DNA of 64,000 bases. It comes from Bacillota bacterium. Its GTDB lineage: Bacteria; Bacillota; UBA4882; UBA8346. The notes under the pieces were generated by a model. That model was not told the origin of the DNA and made no database searches. It was given only the letters and a program-made list of their open reading frames with translations. The DNA lies in assembly GCA_023410535.1 (NCBI GenBank), contig JAEYPR010000030.1, positions 1 through 64,000 on the forward strand, written 5' to 3'. The position numbers and the translations under genes were made by a program. Shown one piece after another: positions 24,587 to 34,214 of the stretch (its first letter is position 1; each line of letters starts with the position of its first letter).

Positions 24587-27415
24587 TTACCGTTCCTCCA
24601 TTGCCAACAGCGGCTTTAAAAACTTGCCGGTATACGATTGGGGATGAGCGGCAATCACTTCCGGCGTCCCGGCCACGAGGACCTGACCGCCCCGCGCTCC
24701 GCCTTCGGGACCTAAGTCGATCAGATAGTCGGCGGTTTTGATCACATCCAGGTTATGTTCGATCACCAGCACCGTATCACCGGCTTCGACCAACCGTTCC
24801 AATACTTCCAGCAGTTTGTGCGTATCCGCGAAATGCAAGCCGGTGGTCGGTTCATCCAGGATATAAAGGGTTTTTCCGTTGGAACGGCGCGAAAGTTCGG
24901 TGGCGAGTTTGACCCGCTGCGCCTCGCCGCCGGACAGCGTGGTGGCCGGCTGACCAAGTTTAACATAGTCCAAGCCCACGTCATGCAAGGTTTGGAGCTT
25001 CCGTTTGATCTTCGGGATATTGTAGAAGAACTCTAACGCTTCTTCCACCGTCATCTCCAACACCTCGGAAATGGTCTTGCCTTTATATTTCACCTCAAGC
25101 GTCTCCCGGTTATAACGTTTCCCCTTACAGACCTCGCACGGGACGTAAACATCCGGCAGGAAGTGCATCTCAATCTTGATGATGCCGTCCCCGGAACAGG
25201 CTTCGCAACGGCCGCCCTTGACGTTAAAAGAGAACCGTCCCATACTGTAGCCGCGCATCTTGGCCTCGGGCGTCTCGGCGAATAACTCGCGGATCGGGTC
25301 AAACACCCCGGTATAGGTCGCGGGGTTGGAGCGGGGCGTCCGGCCGATCGGCGATTGGTCGATGTCGATTACCTTCTCCAAATGTTCCAGGCCGATGATC
25401 CGCTCGTGCGCTCCGGGGTGCAGCGTCGTCGCCTTATTGAGTTTAGTCGCCGCCACCGGATAAAGGATGTCATTGACCAAGGTGCTTTTGCCCGAACCCG
25501 AAACTCCAGTGACGCAGGCGAATAAACCCAATGGGATCTTGACGTCGATCCCTTTCAGATTATGTTGGCGGGCGCCTTGGATCTCGATAAATTTCCCGTT
25601 CGGCTGGCGACGTTGGCGCGGTAGCGCGATCTGTTTGACTCCGGACAAGTATTGCCCGGTGACGGAGTTCGGCTCGGCCATGATCGCCGGCAGATCGCCC
25701 TGGGCGACCACCCAACCGCCGTGAATCCCGGCGCCCGGACCGATATCCACCACGTGGTCGGCCTGGCGGATCATATCCTCGTCGTGTTCGACCACCACAA
25801 TGGTGTTGCCCAAGTCGCGCAATCCTTTGAGGGTGTCGATCAGCCGTTGGTTATCCCGTTGGTGCAGTCCGATACTGGGTTCATCCAAGATGTAGAGCAC
25901 GCCCACTAAAGACGAACCGATCTGGGTCGCCAAACGGATCCGTTGCGCTTCCCCGCCGGAGAGCGTTCCCGCCGCCCGGTCCAGGGTGAGGTAGTCCAAC
26001 CCGACATTGATTAGGAAACCCAAGCGTTCGTTAATCTCTTTCAGAATCAGACGGGCGATGATTAATTCCCGCTCCGTCAGCTGCAGTTGATCCAGGAAGG
26101 TCTTGGTGTCGAGGACCGACAATGCGGTCAACTGGCTGATATTTTTATCGCCGATCAGCACCGCCAAGCTTTCTTTCTTCAACCGGGTCCCTTGGCAGCT
26201 GGCGCACGGTTTAACCCGCATGTAGCGTTCAATCTCCCGCCGCATATACTCGGAGTTGGTCTCCCGGTAGCGGCGCTCCAGATTGTTGGCGACGCCTTCG
26301 AAGGCGGCCTGGTGCTTGAATTCGCGGTTCTGCCCGTGGTAAGAAATTTCGATCTTCGCGCCTTTGGTACCGTAAAGCAAGATATCCAACTGTTCCGGGG
26401 TGGCTTTTTTCAATGGTTTGGCCGGATCAATCTTATAATGTTTGGCGACGGCTTGCAGGTATTGCAGCGACCAGGAGTCCTGGTCGGAACTCCAAACTTT
26501 AATCCCGCCGTCGTTTAGGGAACGCTCTTTATCGATCACCAGCGCGGGATCAATCTCCATCTTCATTCCCAATCCCGAACAATCGGGGCAGGCTCCGTAG
26601 GGGTTGTTAAATGAAAACATTCGCGGCGCCAATTCTTCAAAACTGAAACCACAATCAGGACAGGCGAACTTCTCACTGTAGAGATACTCGGCGCCGTCGG
26701 TGGTAACGATGTTCACCAACCCCTTGGCCAGTTTCAACGCCAGTTCAATCGAGTCGGCCAGTCGTTGCCCCAGGTCGGGCTTGAGGATCAGCCGGTCGAC
26801 CACCACTTCGATGGTATGCTGTTTGTATTTTTCCAAGGTGATCTCTTCACTGAGCTCATGGATCGCGCCGTCGACCCGGACCCGAACGAAACCGTCCTTC
26901 TTAAAGTCTTCAAATAACTTGTCGTACTCTCCTTTGCGGCGGCGGACCACCGGCGCCATCACCATAAAGCGGGTCCCTTCGGGCAACGCGAGCACTTGGT
27001 CCACAATCTGTTCCACCGTCTGCTGGGTGATGGGCTGATGGCATTCGGGGCAGTGAGGATGACCGACCCGCGCGTACAATAACCGCAAGTAATCGTAGAC
27101 CTCGGTTACCGTACCCACAGTAGAACGGGGATTATGACTGGTGGTTTTTTGATCAATGGAGATCGCCGGGGACAATCCTTCAATGGAGTCCACATCCGGT
27201 TTGTCCATCTGCCCTAAAAACTGCCGCGCATAAGCGGACAACGACTCGACGTAACGGCGTTGCCCTTCGGCATAGATGGTATCAAAAGCCAGCGAGGATT
27301 TGCCCGAACCGGACAACCCCGTGAAGACCACCAATTGGTCGCGGGGGATCTCGATATCGACGTTTTTCAGATTGTGCTCGCGGGCGCCTTTGATGCGGAT
27401 GGTATTACTGGACAT
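24587..27415 (-). CDS. uvrA: Excinuclease ABC subunit A
   Basis: 942 aa, full length. First Walker A GLSGSGKSS at 33-41, zinc-binding CxxC pairs (CPECHQ, CPDCGF, ACPDCSG, CASCQG), first signature LSGGEAQRIRLA, second Walker A GVSGSGKST, the zinc finger CEACSGDG...CEVCKGKRY, and second signature LSGGEAQRVKLA with ILDEPTTGLH. It is the damage-recognition ATPase of nucleotide excision repair. It lies 29 bp after uvrB in an uvrB-uvrA operon; SD GGAGGA precedes the ATG. Confidence 0.99.
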   Translation of the reverse strand: MSSNTIRIKGAREHNLKNVDIEIPRDQLVVFTGLSGSGKSSLAFDTIYAEGQRRYVESLSAYARQFLGQMDKPDVDSIEGLSPAISIDQKTTSHNPRSTVGTVTEVYDYLRLLYARVGHPHCPECHQPITQQTVEQIVDQVLALPEGTRFMVMAPVVRRRKGEYDKLFEDFKKDGFVRVRVDGAIHELSEEITLEKYKQHTIEVVVDRLILKPDLGQRLADSIELALKLAKGLVNIVTTDGAEYLYSEKFACPDCGFSFEELAPRMFSFNNPYGACPDCSGLGMKMEIDPALVIDKERSLNDGGIKVWSSDQDSWSLQYLQAVAKHYKIDPAKPLKKATPEQLDILLYGTKGAKIEISYHGQNREFKHQAAFEGVANNLERRYRETNSEYMRREIERYMRVKPCASCQGTRLKKESLAVLIGDKNISQLTALSVLDTKTFLDQLQLTERELIIARLILKEINERLGFLINVGLDYLTLDRAAGTLSGGEAQRIRLATQIGSSLVGVLYILDEPSIGLHQRDNQRLIDTLKGLRDLGNTIVVVEHDEDMIRQADHVVDIGPGAGIHGGWVVAQGDLPAIMAEPNSVTGQYLSGVKQIALPRQRRQPNGKFIEIQGARQHNLKGIDVKIPLGLFACVTGVSGSGKSTLVNDILYPVAATKLNKATTLHPGAHERIIGLEHLEKVIDIDQSPIGRTPRSNPATYTGVFDPIRELFAETPEAKMRGYSMGRFSFNVKGGRCEACSGDGIIKIEMHFLPDVYVPCEVCKGKRYNRETLEVKYKGKTISEVLEMTVEEALEFFYNIPKIKRKLQTLHDVGLDYVKLGQPATTLSGGEAQRVKLATELSRRSNGKTLYILDEPTTGLHFADTHKLLEVLERLVEAGDTVLVIEHNLDVIKTADYLIDLGPEGGARGGQVLVAGTPEVIAAHPQSYTGKFLKPLLAMEER

Positions 27416-27444
27416 CTGTGTAGTTCCTCCATTGATTTAAAATA

Positions 27445-29430
27445 TTACCCCAACAACTTGCTCCAGCTCTTTATCTCATCACGCAACTCGGCGGCCCGTT
27501 CGAACTCCAACTCGGCGGCGGCTTTGAGCATTGTTGTTTCCAATTCGGCAATCTTGGCCTTAATCTCATCCGGCGCCAACTTCGGCAGTTGCTGGGCCTC
27601 GTAGGTCACCTTGTCCTCGGCCGCCTGTTCGGCGCTGATCAGGTCGCGGACCGCTTTCCGGACCGTTTCCGGCGTGATCCCGTGCTCCTCATTGAAGCGC
27701 ACCTGAATCTCACGGCGGCGGTTGGTCTCCTGAATCGCCCGGCGCATTGAATCGGTGGTGTGATCGGCGTACATGATCACCCGGCCTTGGACATTCCGGG
27801 CCGCCCGTCCGATGGTTTGGATCAAGGAAGTTTCCGAACGCAAGAACCCTTCCTTATCGGCGTCGAGAATCGCCACTAACGAAACTTCCGGAAGGTCCAA
27901 ACCTTCGCGGAGCAAGTTAATCCCGACCAACACGTCGAACTGCCCCATCCGCAGGTCGCGGATGATCTTGATCCGTTCGAGGGTATGAATCTCCGAATGC
28001 AAGTAACGGACTTTGATGCCGACCCCTTCCAAGTACTCGGTGAGATCCTCCGACATCTTTTTGGTTAAGGTGGTCACCAAGACCCGTTCCTTCCGATCGA
28101 CCCGGAGCCGGATCTCCTCCATCAAGTCGTCGATCTGCCCCTTCACCGGACGCAAGTCGATCTCCGGGTCCACCAGGCCGGTGGGACGGATGATCTGTTC
28201 GACCACTTTTTGAGCCCGTTTCATCTCATACGGTCCCGGGGTAGCCGAGACGTAAACCAGTTGGTGCACGCGCTGCTCATATTCGTCAAAGCGGAGCGGC
28301 CGGTTATCCATGGCGGACGGCAGCCGGAACCCGTATTTAACCAATGTTTCTTTTCGGGAGCGGTCACCGGCGTACATCCCGCCGATTTGGGGCACCGAGA
28401 TATGGGACTCGTCGATGAACATTAAAAACTCTTTCGGGAAATAATCCAGCAAAGTCGCCGGGGCTTCGCCCGGGCCGCGGCCGGTCAAGTGCCGGGAGTA
28501 ATTCTCGATCCCCTGGCAAAATCCGACCTCGTTCATCATCTCCAGATCGAAGCGGGTCCGTTGCTCCAATCGTTGCGCCTCCAAGAGTTTACCTTCGGCT
28601 TGAAAGAGCCTTAGTTGTGCTTCGAGTTCGGCTTCGATCGACTGGACCGCGATCTTGCGCTTCTCTTCGGAAGTGATGTAGTGGGTGGCTGGATAGATCA
28701 TCACTTCTTCCAGATTTTGCAACACTTCGCCGGTGAGGGGATCGACTTCGATGATCCGGTCCACTTCATCGCCGAACAACTCGATCCGGATAATATTTTC
28801 ACCATAGACCGGAATGATCTCGATCACATCGCCCCGCACCCGGAAGGTGCCGCGGGTGAAACCCAAATCATTCCGGCTATATTGAATTCCCACCAAACGG
28901 CGGAGAATCTGATTGCGGTCGCGAAACTCGCCCGACTTCAACGACAGGGTCATTGCCTCGTAGTCCTCCGGCGAACCGAGGCCGTAGATACAGGAGACGC
29001 TCGCGACGATGATGACATCTTTCCGTTGCAACAACGACGAGGTGGCGGCGTGGCGCAGCCGGTCGATCTCATCGTTGATACTGGAATCCTTCTCGATATA
29101 CATATCAGTCTGCGGAATATAGGCTTCCGGCTGATAATAATCATAGTAACTAACAAAATATTGAACCGCGTTGTCAGGAAAAAACTCTTTAAACTCGCTG
29201 AACAACTGGGCCGCCAGGGTCTTGTTATGGGCCAGCACCAAGGAAGGCATCTGCACTTCCTCGATCACCTTGGCCATGGTAAAGGTCTTCCCCGATCCGG
29301 TCACGCCCAATAAAACCTGGTCCCGCAAACCGCTGCGGATCCCCGCCGCCAAACCGGCAATCGCCTCGGGTTGATCCCCCCGGGGCTCGTATTCGGAACG
29401 GATTACAAATTTCTGGTCCTGGAGCGCCAA
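27445..29430 (-). CDS. uvrB: Excinuclease ABC subunit B
   Basis: 661 aa. Helicase core with Walker A GVTGSGKTFT (near 42), the beta-hairpin YYDYYQPEAY, motif II DESH, motif VI IGRAARN, the YAD segment and the C-terminal UVR motif (AELEFERAAELRDEI). It loads damage from UvrA and recruits UvrC. Start taken as the TTG at 29430 with GAGGTG 6 bp upstream; a GTG at 29439 also opens the frame, but the SD overlaps it. Confidence 0.99.
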   Translation of the reverse strand: MALQDQKFVIRSEYEPRGDQPEAIAGLAAGIRSGLRDQVLLGVTGSGKTFTMAKVIEEVQMPSLVLAHNKTLAAQLFSEFKEFFPDNAVQYFVSYYDYYQPEAYIPQTDMYIEKDSSINDEIDRLRHAATSSLLQRKDVIIVASVSCIYGLGSPEDYEAMTLSLKSGEFRDRNQILRRLVGIQYSRNDLGFTRGTFRVRGDVIEIIPVYGENIIRIELFGDEVDRIIEVDPLTGEVLQNLEEVMIYPATHYITSEEKRKIAVQSIEAELEAQLRLFQAEGKLLEAQRLEQRTRFDLEMMNEVGFCQGIENYSRHLTGRGPGEAPATLLDYFPKEFLMFIDESHISVPQIGGMYAGDRSRKETLVKYGFRLPSAMDNRPLRFDEYEQRVHQLVYVSATPGPYEMKRAQKVVEQIIRPTGLVDPEIDLRPVKGQIDDLMEEIRLRVDRKERVLVTTLTKKMSEDLTEYLEGVGIKVRYLHSEIHTLERIKIIRDLRMGQFDVLVGINLLREGLDLPEVSLVAILDADKEGFLRSETSLIQTIGRAARNVQGRVIMYADHTTDSMRRAIQETNRRREIQVRFNEEHGITPETVRKAVRDLISAEQAAEDKVTYEAQQLPKLAPDEIKAKIAELETTMLKAAAELEFERAAELRDEIKSWSKLLG

Positions 29431-29547
29431 TGATACCACCTCTACCCCATTATACCCGTTTTCGGAGCACTTCTATCCGAACATATATTCGATAACAAGC
29501 CGCCGTCTCCTGCCGGACATCATTACATTTCCGTTACAAACTTTTTT

Positions 29548-29727
29548 GACTCCGCTTTAGCCGATGCGCTTCGGTCCGCCCGGACCTGAAGGTCTGGGCC
29601 AAGCTGAAAACCGGTCTCAAGCCCGGCTGAGGCCGGGCTGGGTCGTGCTTCGGAGTCTTGCCGAGCCCCGGAGGAGCTTTCGAATGATTTTATATCCCTA
29701 GCCCTGTCGTTTACGGCTGGACGGACT
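29548..29727 (-). repeat. Dispersed structured element, copy E1
   Basis: Read on the minus strand it opens with a block beginning CCAGCCGTAAACGAC, then GGGCTAGG, ATAT, AAAGC and CTCCGG, that aligns over about 65 bp with element E2 at 56405-56566. Inside are hairpins GCCCGGACC/GGTCTGGGC (29578-29599) and AGCCCGGC/GCCGGGCT (29620-29639), closed by GACTCCG (29549-29555) with CGGAGTC (29651-29657). It fills the gap between the yibQ-like gene and uvrB; no coding frame is convincing here. Confidence 0.7.
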
Positions 29728-29776
29728 TTTCATTTTTTCGCTTGCCCTTTACTTTTGAGCGCTGGTCGATACGTAG

Positions 29777-29798
29777 AAAAAAGACCGCTCACGCGGTC
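29777..29798 (-). terminator. Terminator of the yibQ-like gene
   Basis: Stem GACCGC/GCGGTC (29783-29788 with 29793-29798), 4-nt loop, then TTTTTT on the minus strand. Confidence 0.88.
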
Positions 29799-29824
29799 GA
29801 TAGTTGTCTTCGGGTCAGTGCTGC

Positions 29825-31270
29825 TTACCGGACCAGTTCCGAGGCGGGTACGATTTCCACGCCGGCTTTGATGAATTCCGGCAACACTTCAATGATCGCT
29901 TCGGGCGTTCCGGCGCGGACGTGACCGATCCCAATCGCCTCGCCCTCCTTCAGGGCGATCTTCAACAGTTGACGCAAAGCGGCCAGCTTAGCCTGATAAT
30001 CGCTGGAATCGTCAATAAAGACCCGCCGTTTGGCAAACGGCACATCATATTTCCGGGCGTATTTGGCGGCGACGGACGGATGGGCCGGATCGCCGGTGTT
30101 GCTGTCGACAAAAAACAGCTTCCGCTCTTTGATGGCTTTCAACAGGATATCCATCAGCCGGTCGTCGTACGTTCCGGCCGAACCCATATGGTTGTTGATG
30201 CCCGCCAAACCCGGCACCTGTTTGATATCGGCATCCAACTGAGTGAGGATCTGTTCCTCGGGCCAATCGCGGCGGATCAGTCCCGGTCCGGGATTCGCCG
30301 CTTTATTCAAAGGTTCCAGCGGTAGATGCAGCATGATCTCAAATCCGCGTTCCTTGGCCTTGCCGATATACTCCTGCGCATACGGGGTAAAGGGCAACAC
30401 CGACCAGGTCAGCCGGGCCGGAACTTGCAACATGGCGTCGGCGGGAGCCCGAACAAACCCGACATCATCAATGATAATCGCTACGCGGGCCCGGCGGCGC
30501 ACCGGCGGAATTTTCGGCCGCAGCGTCGGTACGGGTGACGGTTTGACGGTTGGGCCCGGCGCAGGTTTCACAGTAGGCAACGGTGGCGGCGTCGGTTGCG
30601 GGCGCACTGCCGCTGTAGTCGGCGACGGAGCTGCCGTGGGTTGCGGTTGAATTGCCACCGGCGTTGGCGCCGGACGGTTAAAAGGCGGCGGTTCGGGAAT
30701 CAACCCCCGCCATTGCCAGCTTCGGTTGAGCGCCCCGGTCAACGGTTGTTTTAACAAAAGCTCCATAGCGGGAAGCTCTTGATACGCTCCGGAAAGAGTC
30801 ACCGGAATGACACTCTCGCAACGAATCCAAAGGGTACGGCCATTTAAACCCCAACGGATGGAGCGAATAGCCAACCCTTGACTGGAAACCAATTTGCGCC
30901 ATTCCCATCCCAACTCGACCAGCTCATGCTCGTTCGCGGCCGGAGGCAATTGGATGCGGCTGCGGTTTCTCACCCAACGCAGGTGGTTGCGGGCCGTGTC
31001 TTGCTCATGCAAGCGCGCTTCTTCCCACTGCACCACGTCATTGAGTTGCCAGCCGTTTCGTTGCAGCAGATTGGTCCACGACTCGTCCAATGAATCCTGG
31101 AGAAAGACCAGATCCACCTCGCCCGACTGCTCAAAAACCAGACTTTGCGCACCAATGGCCGCCGGAAGCGAAACGGGTTGCGCCGACCAAAAGTGAATCG
31201 TCACTAAGATCAGGGCAAACGCGCTATAAAAAATGAGGGCCGTTTTGAAGGCTGGTGGTAACGGCCGCAT
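29825..31270 (-). CDS. Divergent polysaccharide deacetylase (YibQ/COG2861 family)
   Basis: 481 aa. One N-terminal membrane anchor (about 10-30), a linker region, a Pro/Thr/Val-rich spacer (about 195-255), then the COG2861 domain with VAIIIDDVGF, EIMLHLPLEP, INNHMGSAGTYD and FFVDSNTGDP (near residues 270-480). The domain has the NodB-like barrel with Asp and His ligands. In many diderms it sits with envC and ctpA, as here. Substrate unproven; a peptidoglycan or envelope sugar is likely. SD AAGGAG precedes the ATG. Last gene of the envC-ctpA-yibQ unit, after a 354-bp gap holding a repeat array. Confidence 0.88.
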   Translation of the reverse strand: MRPLPPAFKTALIFYSAFALILVTIHFWSAQPVSLPAAIGAQSLVFEQSGEVDLVFLQDSLDESWTNLLQRNGWQLNDVVQWEEARLHEQDTARNHLRWVRNRSRIQLPPAANEHELVELGWEWRKLVSSQGLAIRSIRWGLNGRTLWIRCESVIPVTLSGAYQELPAMELLLKQPLTGALNRSWQWRGLIPEPPPFNRPAPTPVAIQPQPTAAPSPTTAAVRPQPTPPPLPTVKPAPGPTVKPSPVPTLRPKIPPVRRRARVAIIIDDVGFVRAPADAMLQVPARLTWSVLPFTPYAQEYIGKAKERGFEIMLHLPLEPLNKAANPGPGLIRRDWPEEQILTQLDADIKQVPGLAGINNHMGSAGTYDDRLMDILLKAIKERKLFFVDSNTGDPAHPSVAAKYARKYDVPFAKRRVFIDDSSDYQAKLAALRQLLKIALKEGEAIGIGHVRAGTPEAIIEVLPEFIKAGVEIVPASELVR

Positions 31271-31345
31271 ACGTTCAACTCCTTATCCGTCATGATTGGG
31301 ATTACTCAAAACTGGACCGGCAAAGACGTTCCGGCTGCCGCAAAC

Positions 31346-31555
31346 TTCCGTCGCAACCTGAAATGCCAATTCGGGAAGGGTAAAATAAAATTCCGGAACC
31401 CCGGAACCAAATTCCGGTTCCTGAAAACCAAATTTGGGTTCCCGAAAACCGGATTTAGGAACCTGGGAAGCAGATTTGGGAACCCCGGAGCCCGATTCGG
31501 GGACCGGAAAACCGTTTTAGGCAACCGGAATGGCATATTCCGCTTCCGGAATACC
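31346..31555. repeat. Degenerate 21-bp tandem array (locus B, 10 units)
   Basis: Ten units of exactly 21 bp starting at 31346 with consensus close to AAATTCCGGAACCCCGGAAC-C. Both strands stay open through the array. The plus frame gives heptapeptides such as KFRNPGT, RFGNPGA and KFGFPKT, in which Phe at unit position 2 is kept as TTC or TTT. The minus frame gives RxPNxVF-type heptads. It lies between ctpA and the yibQ-like gene. Related to loci A and C. Confidence 0.88.
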
Positions 31556-31624
31556 CTCGGCCGATACTTTTTCAATATTCTATCTATGTTGCACGAAGCG
31601 GCGCAACATTCGTTGCATTGATTC

Positions 31625-32878
31625 TCAACCGGCCGGTTTCAACGCGACCGGGCCGGCTTGTTGCCGCAACACTTTTACAGCCGCCGCTTCCTGGAGTTGT
31701 TGCATTTTTTGGAACGGCTGCGAATCGCCCTTCTGCAACAGCAGGTCCATCGCCCCCGGAATCTCAACCACTTGGTCGGGTTGCACGCCCCGTTTATGAA
31801 TATTCACCCTGCCGGAAGTGAGGTAACTGGCGATGGTGATCGTCACCGCCGCCTCCCCGGGGAGCTCTTTTACCTCTTGGATCAGGTCTTTCCCGAAGGT
31901 GCGGGTCCCGATCAACACCGCCTGATGATTATCTTTGATCGCGCCCGCAACAATCTCGGCGGCGCTAGCGCTCCAGCTGTCGACCAATACCGCCAACGGC
32001 AGCTTCCGGTGGCGATAATCCTTGGCGGGCAAGCTTTCCTCGGGATAACCGCGACGGATGATATGCAACACCGGGGCGCCGGCCGGAATAAAATGACTGG
32101 CCACTTTGTGCGCCGCATCCAACGAACCACCCGGATTGGCCCGTAAGTCGAGAATTAACGCGCGGTAGGTTGGGTCGCCGTCGATCTTGGCCAGTGCTTT
32201 CGCCAGATCGTCGGGGGTGGTCTCGGCAAATTGCGAGAGCTTAATCAGCCCGTATTTGCCCAACACCGGGTCGGTCTTGGTATCTAATTGTACGGTGGGA
32301 ATGAGCACCAACTCGCGGATGATGCGAAAATCGAGCGCTTGGCGATTGGCGCCTTGGCCGCGCGCAATCCGCAATTTAACCGCCGTGCCCGCCGGTCCGC
32401 GAATTTTGGCGATCGCCACCTCCACCGTGAGCTGCTTCACCTCTTCATCGTTGACCTTGATAATCTGATCGCCCTGTTGCAGACCGACCTTTTCACCGGG
32501 GGTGCCCTTGACCACCGACGAGATGAGCAGTTGATCCTCTTTGGGAATCAGGTAAACGCCGATCCCGCCAAAACTCCCCTCGGTCTCCTTCTTCAACTCG
32601 GCGTATTCGTTGCGTCCAAGGTAACGGGTATAAGGGTCGTTCAATATCTTCAACATTCCGGTGATATTGCCCGACCGCCAATAGGCTTTGGTTAAATCGG
32701 ACAGATTAACCGGTTGATAATAACTGGTTTTGACGATACCCATGACATAAAAAGCGGTCAATAGATCCCGGTATCTGCCGTGACGGGCCTCAGACTGCCA
32801 CCACCATCCAAAAGCGGCGGCTACGATGCAAAGCGGGATTCCAATGGCAGCCAATAAAGCTTGACGTCTCTTCATCAA
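31625..32878 (-). CDS. ctpA: C-terminal processing peptidase, S41 family
   Basis: 417 aa. N-terminal membrane anchor (10-30), PDZ domain around YLIPKEDQLLISSVVKGTPGEKVGL...IIKVNDE, and the S41 catalytic core with Ser in VLVDSWSASAAEIVAGA and Lys in RTFGKDLIQEV. CtpA-type proteases trim envelope proteins and activate or remove peptidoglycan hydrolases and sporulation factors. Start: TTG at 32878 and ATG at 32875 are adjacent, both usable with GGAGGA 9-12 bp upstream. It follows the envC-like gene by 20 bp in the same unit. Confidence 0.95.
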   Translation of the reverse strand: MMKRRQALLAAIGIPLCIVAAAFGWWWQSEARHGRYRDLLTAFYVMGIVKTSYYQPVNLSDLTKAYWRSGNITGMLKILNDPYTRYLGRNEYAELKKETEGSFGGIGVYLIPKEDQLLISSVVKGTPGEKVGLQQGDQIIKVNDEEVKQLTVEVAIAKIRGPAGTAVKLRIARGQGANRQALDFRIIRELVLIPTVQLDTKTDPVLGKYGLIKLSQFAETTPDDLAKALAKIDGDPTYRALILDLRANPGGSLDAAHKVASHFIPAGAPVLHIIRRGYPEESLPAKDYRHRKLPLAVLVDSWSASAAEIVAGAIKDNHQAVLIGTRTFGKDLIQEVKELPGEAAVTITIASYLTSGRVNIHKRGVQPDQVVEIPGAMDLLLQKGDSQPFQKMQQLQEAAAVKVLRQQAGPVALKPAG

Positions 32879-32898
32879 GGAAACGAATCCTCCGTTGT

Positions 32899-34047
32899 TT
32901 ATAGATAACTGGTCGGGTCGACCGGAACACCGTTCTTCCGGACCTCAAAATGGCAATGGGGTCCGGTACTCAAACCCGTGCTGCCGATCTTGGCGATTAA
33001 CTGTCCTTTGGTTACGTTCTGACCCACTGTAACAAGCAAGGTCGAGCAATGCGCATAAACCGTTGAAATCGAGTTGCCATGGTCGATAGCGATCATCTTA
33101 CCATATCCGCCGTTGGTCGCGGCGAAAATGACCACTCCGGAGTCGGCGGCGACAATCGGCTGCCCATAGGGGGCGGCGATATCGATTCCCGAATGGTACC
33201 GGCGCGTGCGTAAAATCGGGTGAATCCGGTAACCGAAGTAGGAAGTGATCCTGCCGCGGGTCGGCCAGACATATTGACCGGTGCCCAACGCCGTCTTATT
33301 TTTGTTTTGCATCCCCCGGATCTGCGATTCCATTGATCGGGAGAGGTCTTCCAACTCATCCAGTGCTTTTTCCAAGCTCCGGCGGTCGTTTTGGATCATC
33401 GACAATTCCCGCTGTTGATCTTGCACCCGGGATAACCAGCGGCTATGTTCGGTCTTCGCCGTCACCTGTAGTTGCGAATAAGCGTTTTTCTGCTGTTCCA
33501 ACTCTTGATGTTGTTTCGCGATCTCCTCTTGCTTCTTGGCGACCTCGTTCTGTTCCTCTTGGATATTTTTGAGAACCGACAGATCCGCCCGGACATAACG
33601 GCCGACCATCTCAAACCGGGAGACGAACTCGCCATAGTCACGAGCCTGGAAGAGCGCTTCTAAGTAACTTTGATATCCGTATTTATATATAGCCGACAAT
33701 CGTTTTCCTAGAACCGATTTGCGACGGACGATCTGATTTTGGAGTTGCTGTAGTTGATTTTGGGTCAGACTCAGCTGGTTTTGGACCATGCCGATCTGTT
33801 TCTGGGTCGTGCCCAGTTTATCATTGATCTTATCGAGGTTGCTCCTAACCTTTTCGGCCTGTTTCTGACTGGAAACCAAACGGCCGGTCACGCTTTTTTG
33901 TTTGACAATGGTCTGGGTCAGTTTCTTTTTGGTCTGATCAATCTGTTTGGCGATATCTTCCGCCGATATGCACCAACCGGTCGCCGAACCGGCCAAGATT
34001 GCGGTTACCAAAAAAGTACCGACCAACCAGCGCAATGGATGAGTCAT
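32899..34047 (-). CDS. envC: Murein hydrolase activator EnvC-like (coiled coil plus M23/LytM)
   Basis: 382 aa from the ATG at 34047 (AAGGAGGG 7 bp upstream). Signal peptide ending near GSATGWCIS, a long coiled coil (about 30-245), then a LytM/M23 domain with HSGIDIAAPYGQPI, YAHCSTL and GPHCHFEVRKNG. The HxxxD and HxH zinc-type residues look present, so it may be an active endopeptidase rather than a pure activator. In E. coli EnvC is driven by FtsEX; here ftsEX is just upstream but separated by a terminator. Confidence 0.88.
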   Translation of the reverse strand: MTHPLRWLVGTFLVTAILAGSATGWCISAEDIAKQIDQTKKKLTQTIVKQKSVTGRLVSSQKQAEKVRSNLDKINDKLGTTQKQIGMVQNQLSLTQNQLQQLQNQIVRRKSVLGKRLSAIYKYGYQSYLEALFQARDYGEFVSRFEMVGRYVRADLSVLKNIQEEQNEVAKKQEEIAKQHQELEQQKNAYSQLQVTAKTEHSRWLSRVQDQQRELSMIQNDRRSLEKALDELEDLSRSMESQIRGMQNKNKTALGTGQYVWPTRGRITSYFGYRIHPILRTRRYHSGIDIAAPYGQPIVAADSGVVIFAATNGGYGKMIAIDHGNSISTVYAHCSTLLVTVGQNVTKGQLIAKIGSTGLSTGPHCHFEVRKNGVPVDPTSYL

Positions 34048-34142
34048 TCCATCCACCCTCCTTGCTTCTAGATTGCGGTTTGTAGCGGTTTCCGTTCTCG
34101 AAACATTGGCAACATTGCCAATTTAAGGAAATCAAACCACCG

Positions 34143-34172
34143 AAAAAATCAAGCCCGACTCAGATCGGGCTT
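34143..34172 (-). terminator. Terminator between ftsX and the envC-like gene
   Basis: Stem AAGCCCGA/TCGGGCTT (34151-34158 with 34165-34172), 6-nt loop, T run on the minus strand (A run at 34143-34148). Confidence 0.88.
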
Positions 34173-34214
34173 TGCTTTCCTTACCAAACCCTGATTACCG
34201 GATACGCTTGGAAC

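Noticed and set aside
28615..29313. A 232-codon frame antisense to uvrB
   Set aside because: It lies wholly inside uvrB, whose motifs are all intact; no SD or independent support.
31346..31555. CRISPR array
   Set aside because: The units are contiguous 21-bp repeats without spacers and with drift in every unit; no cas genes in the window.
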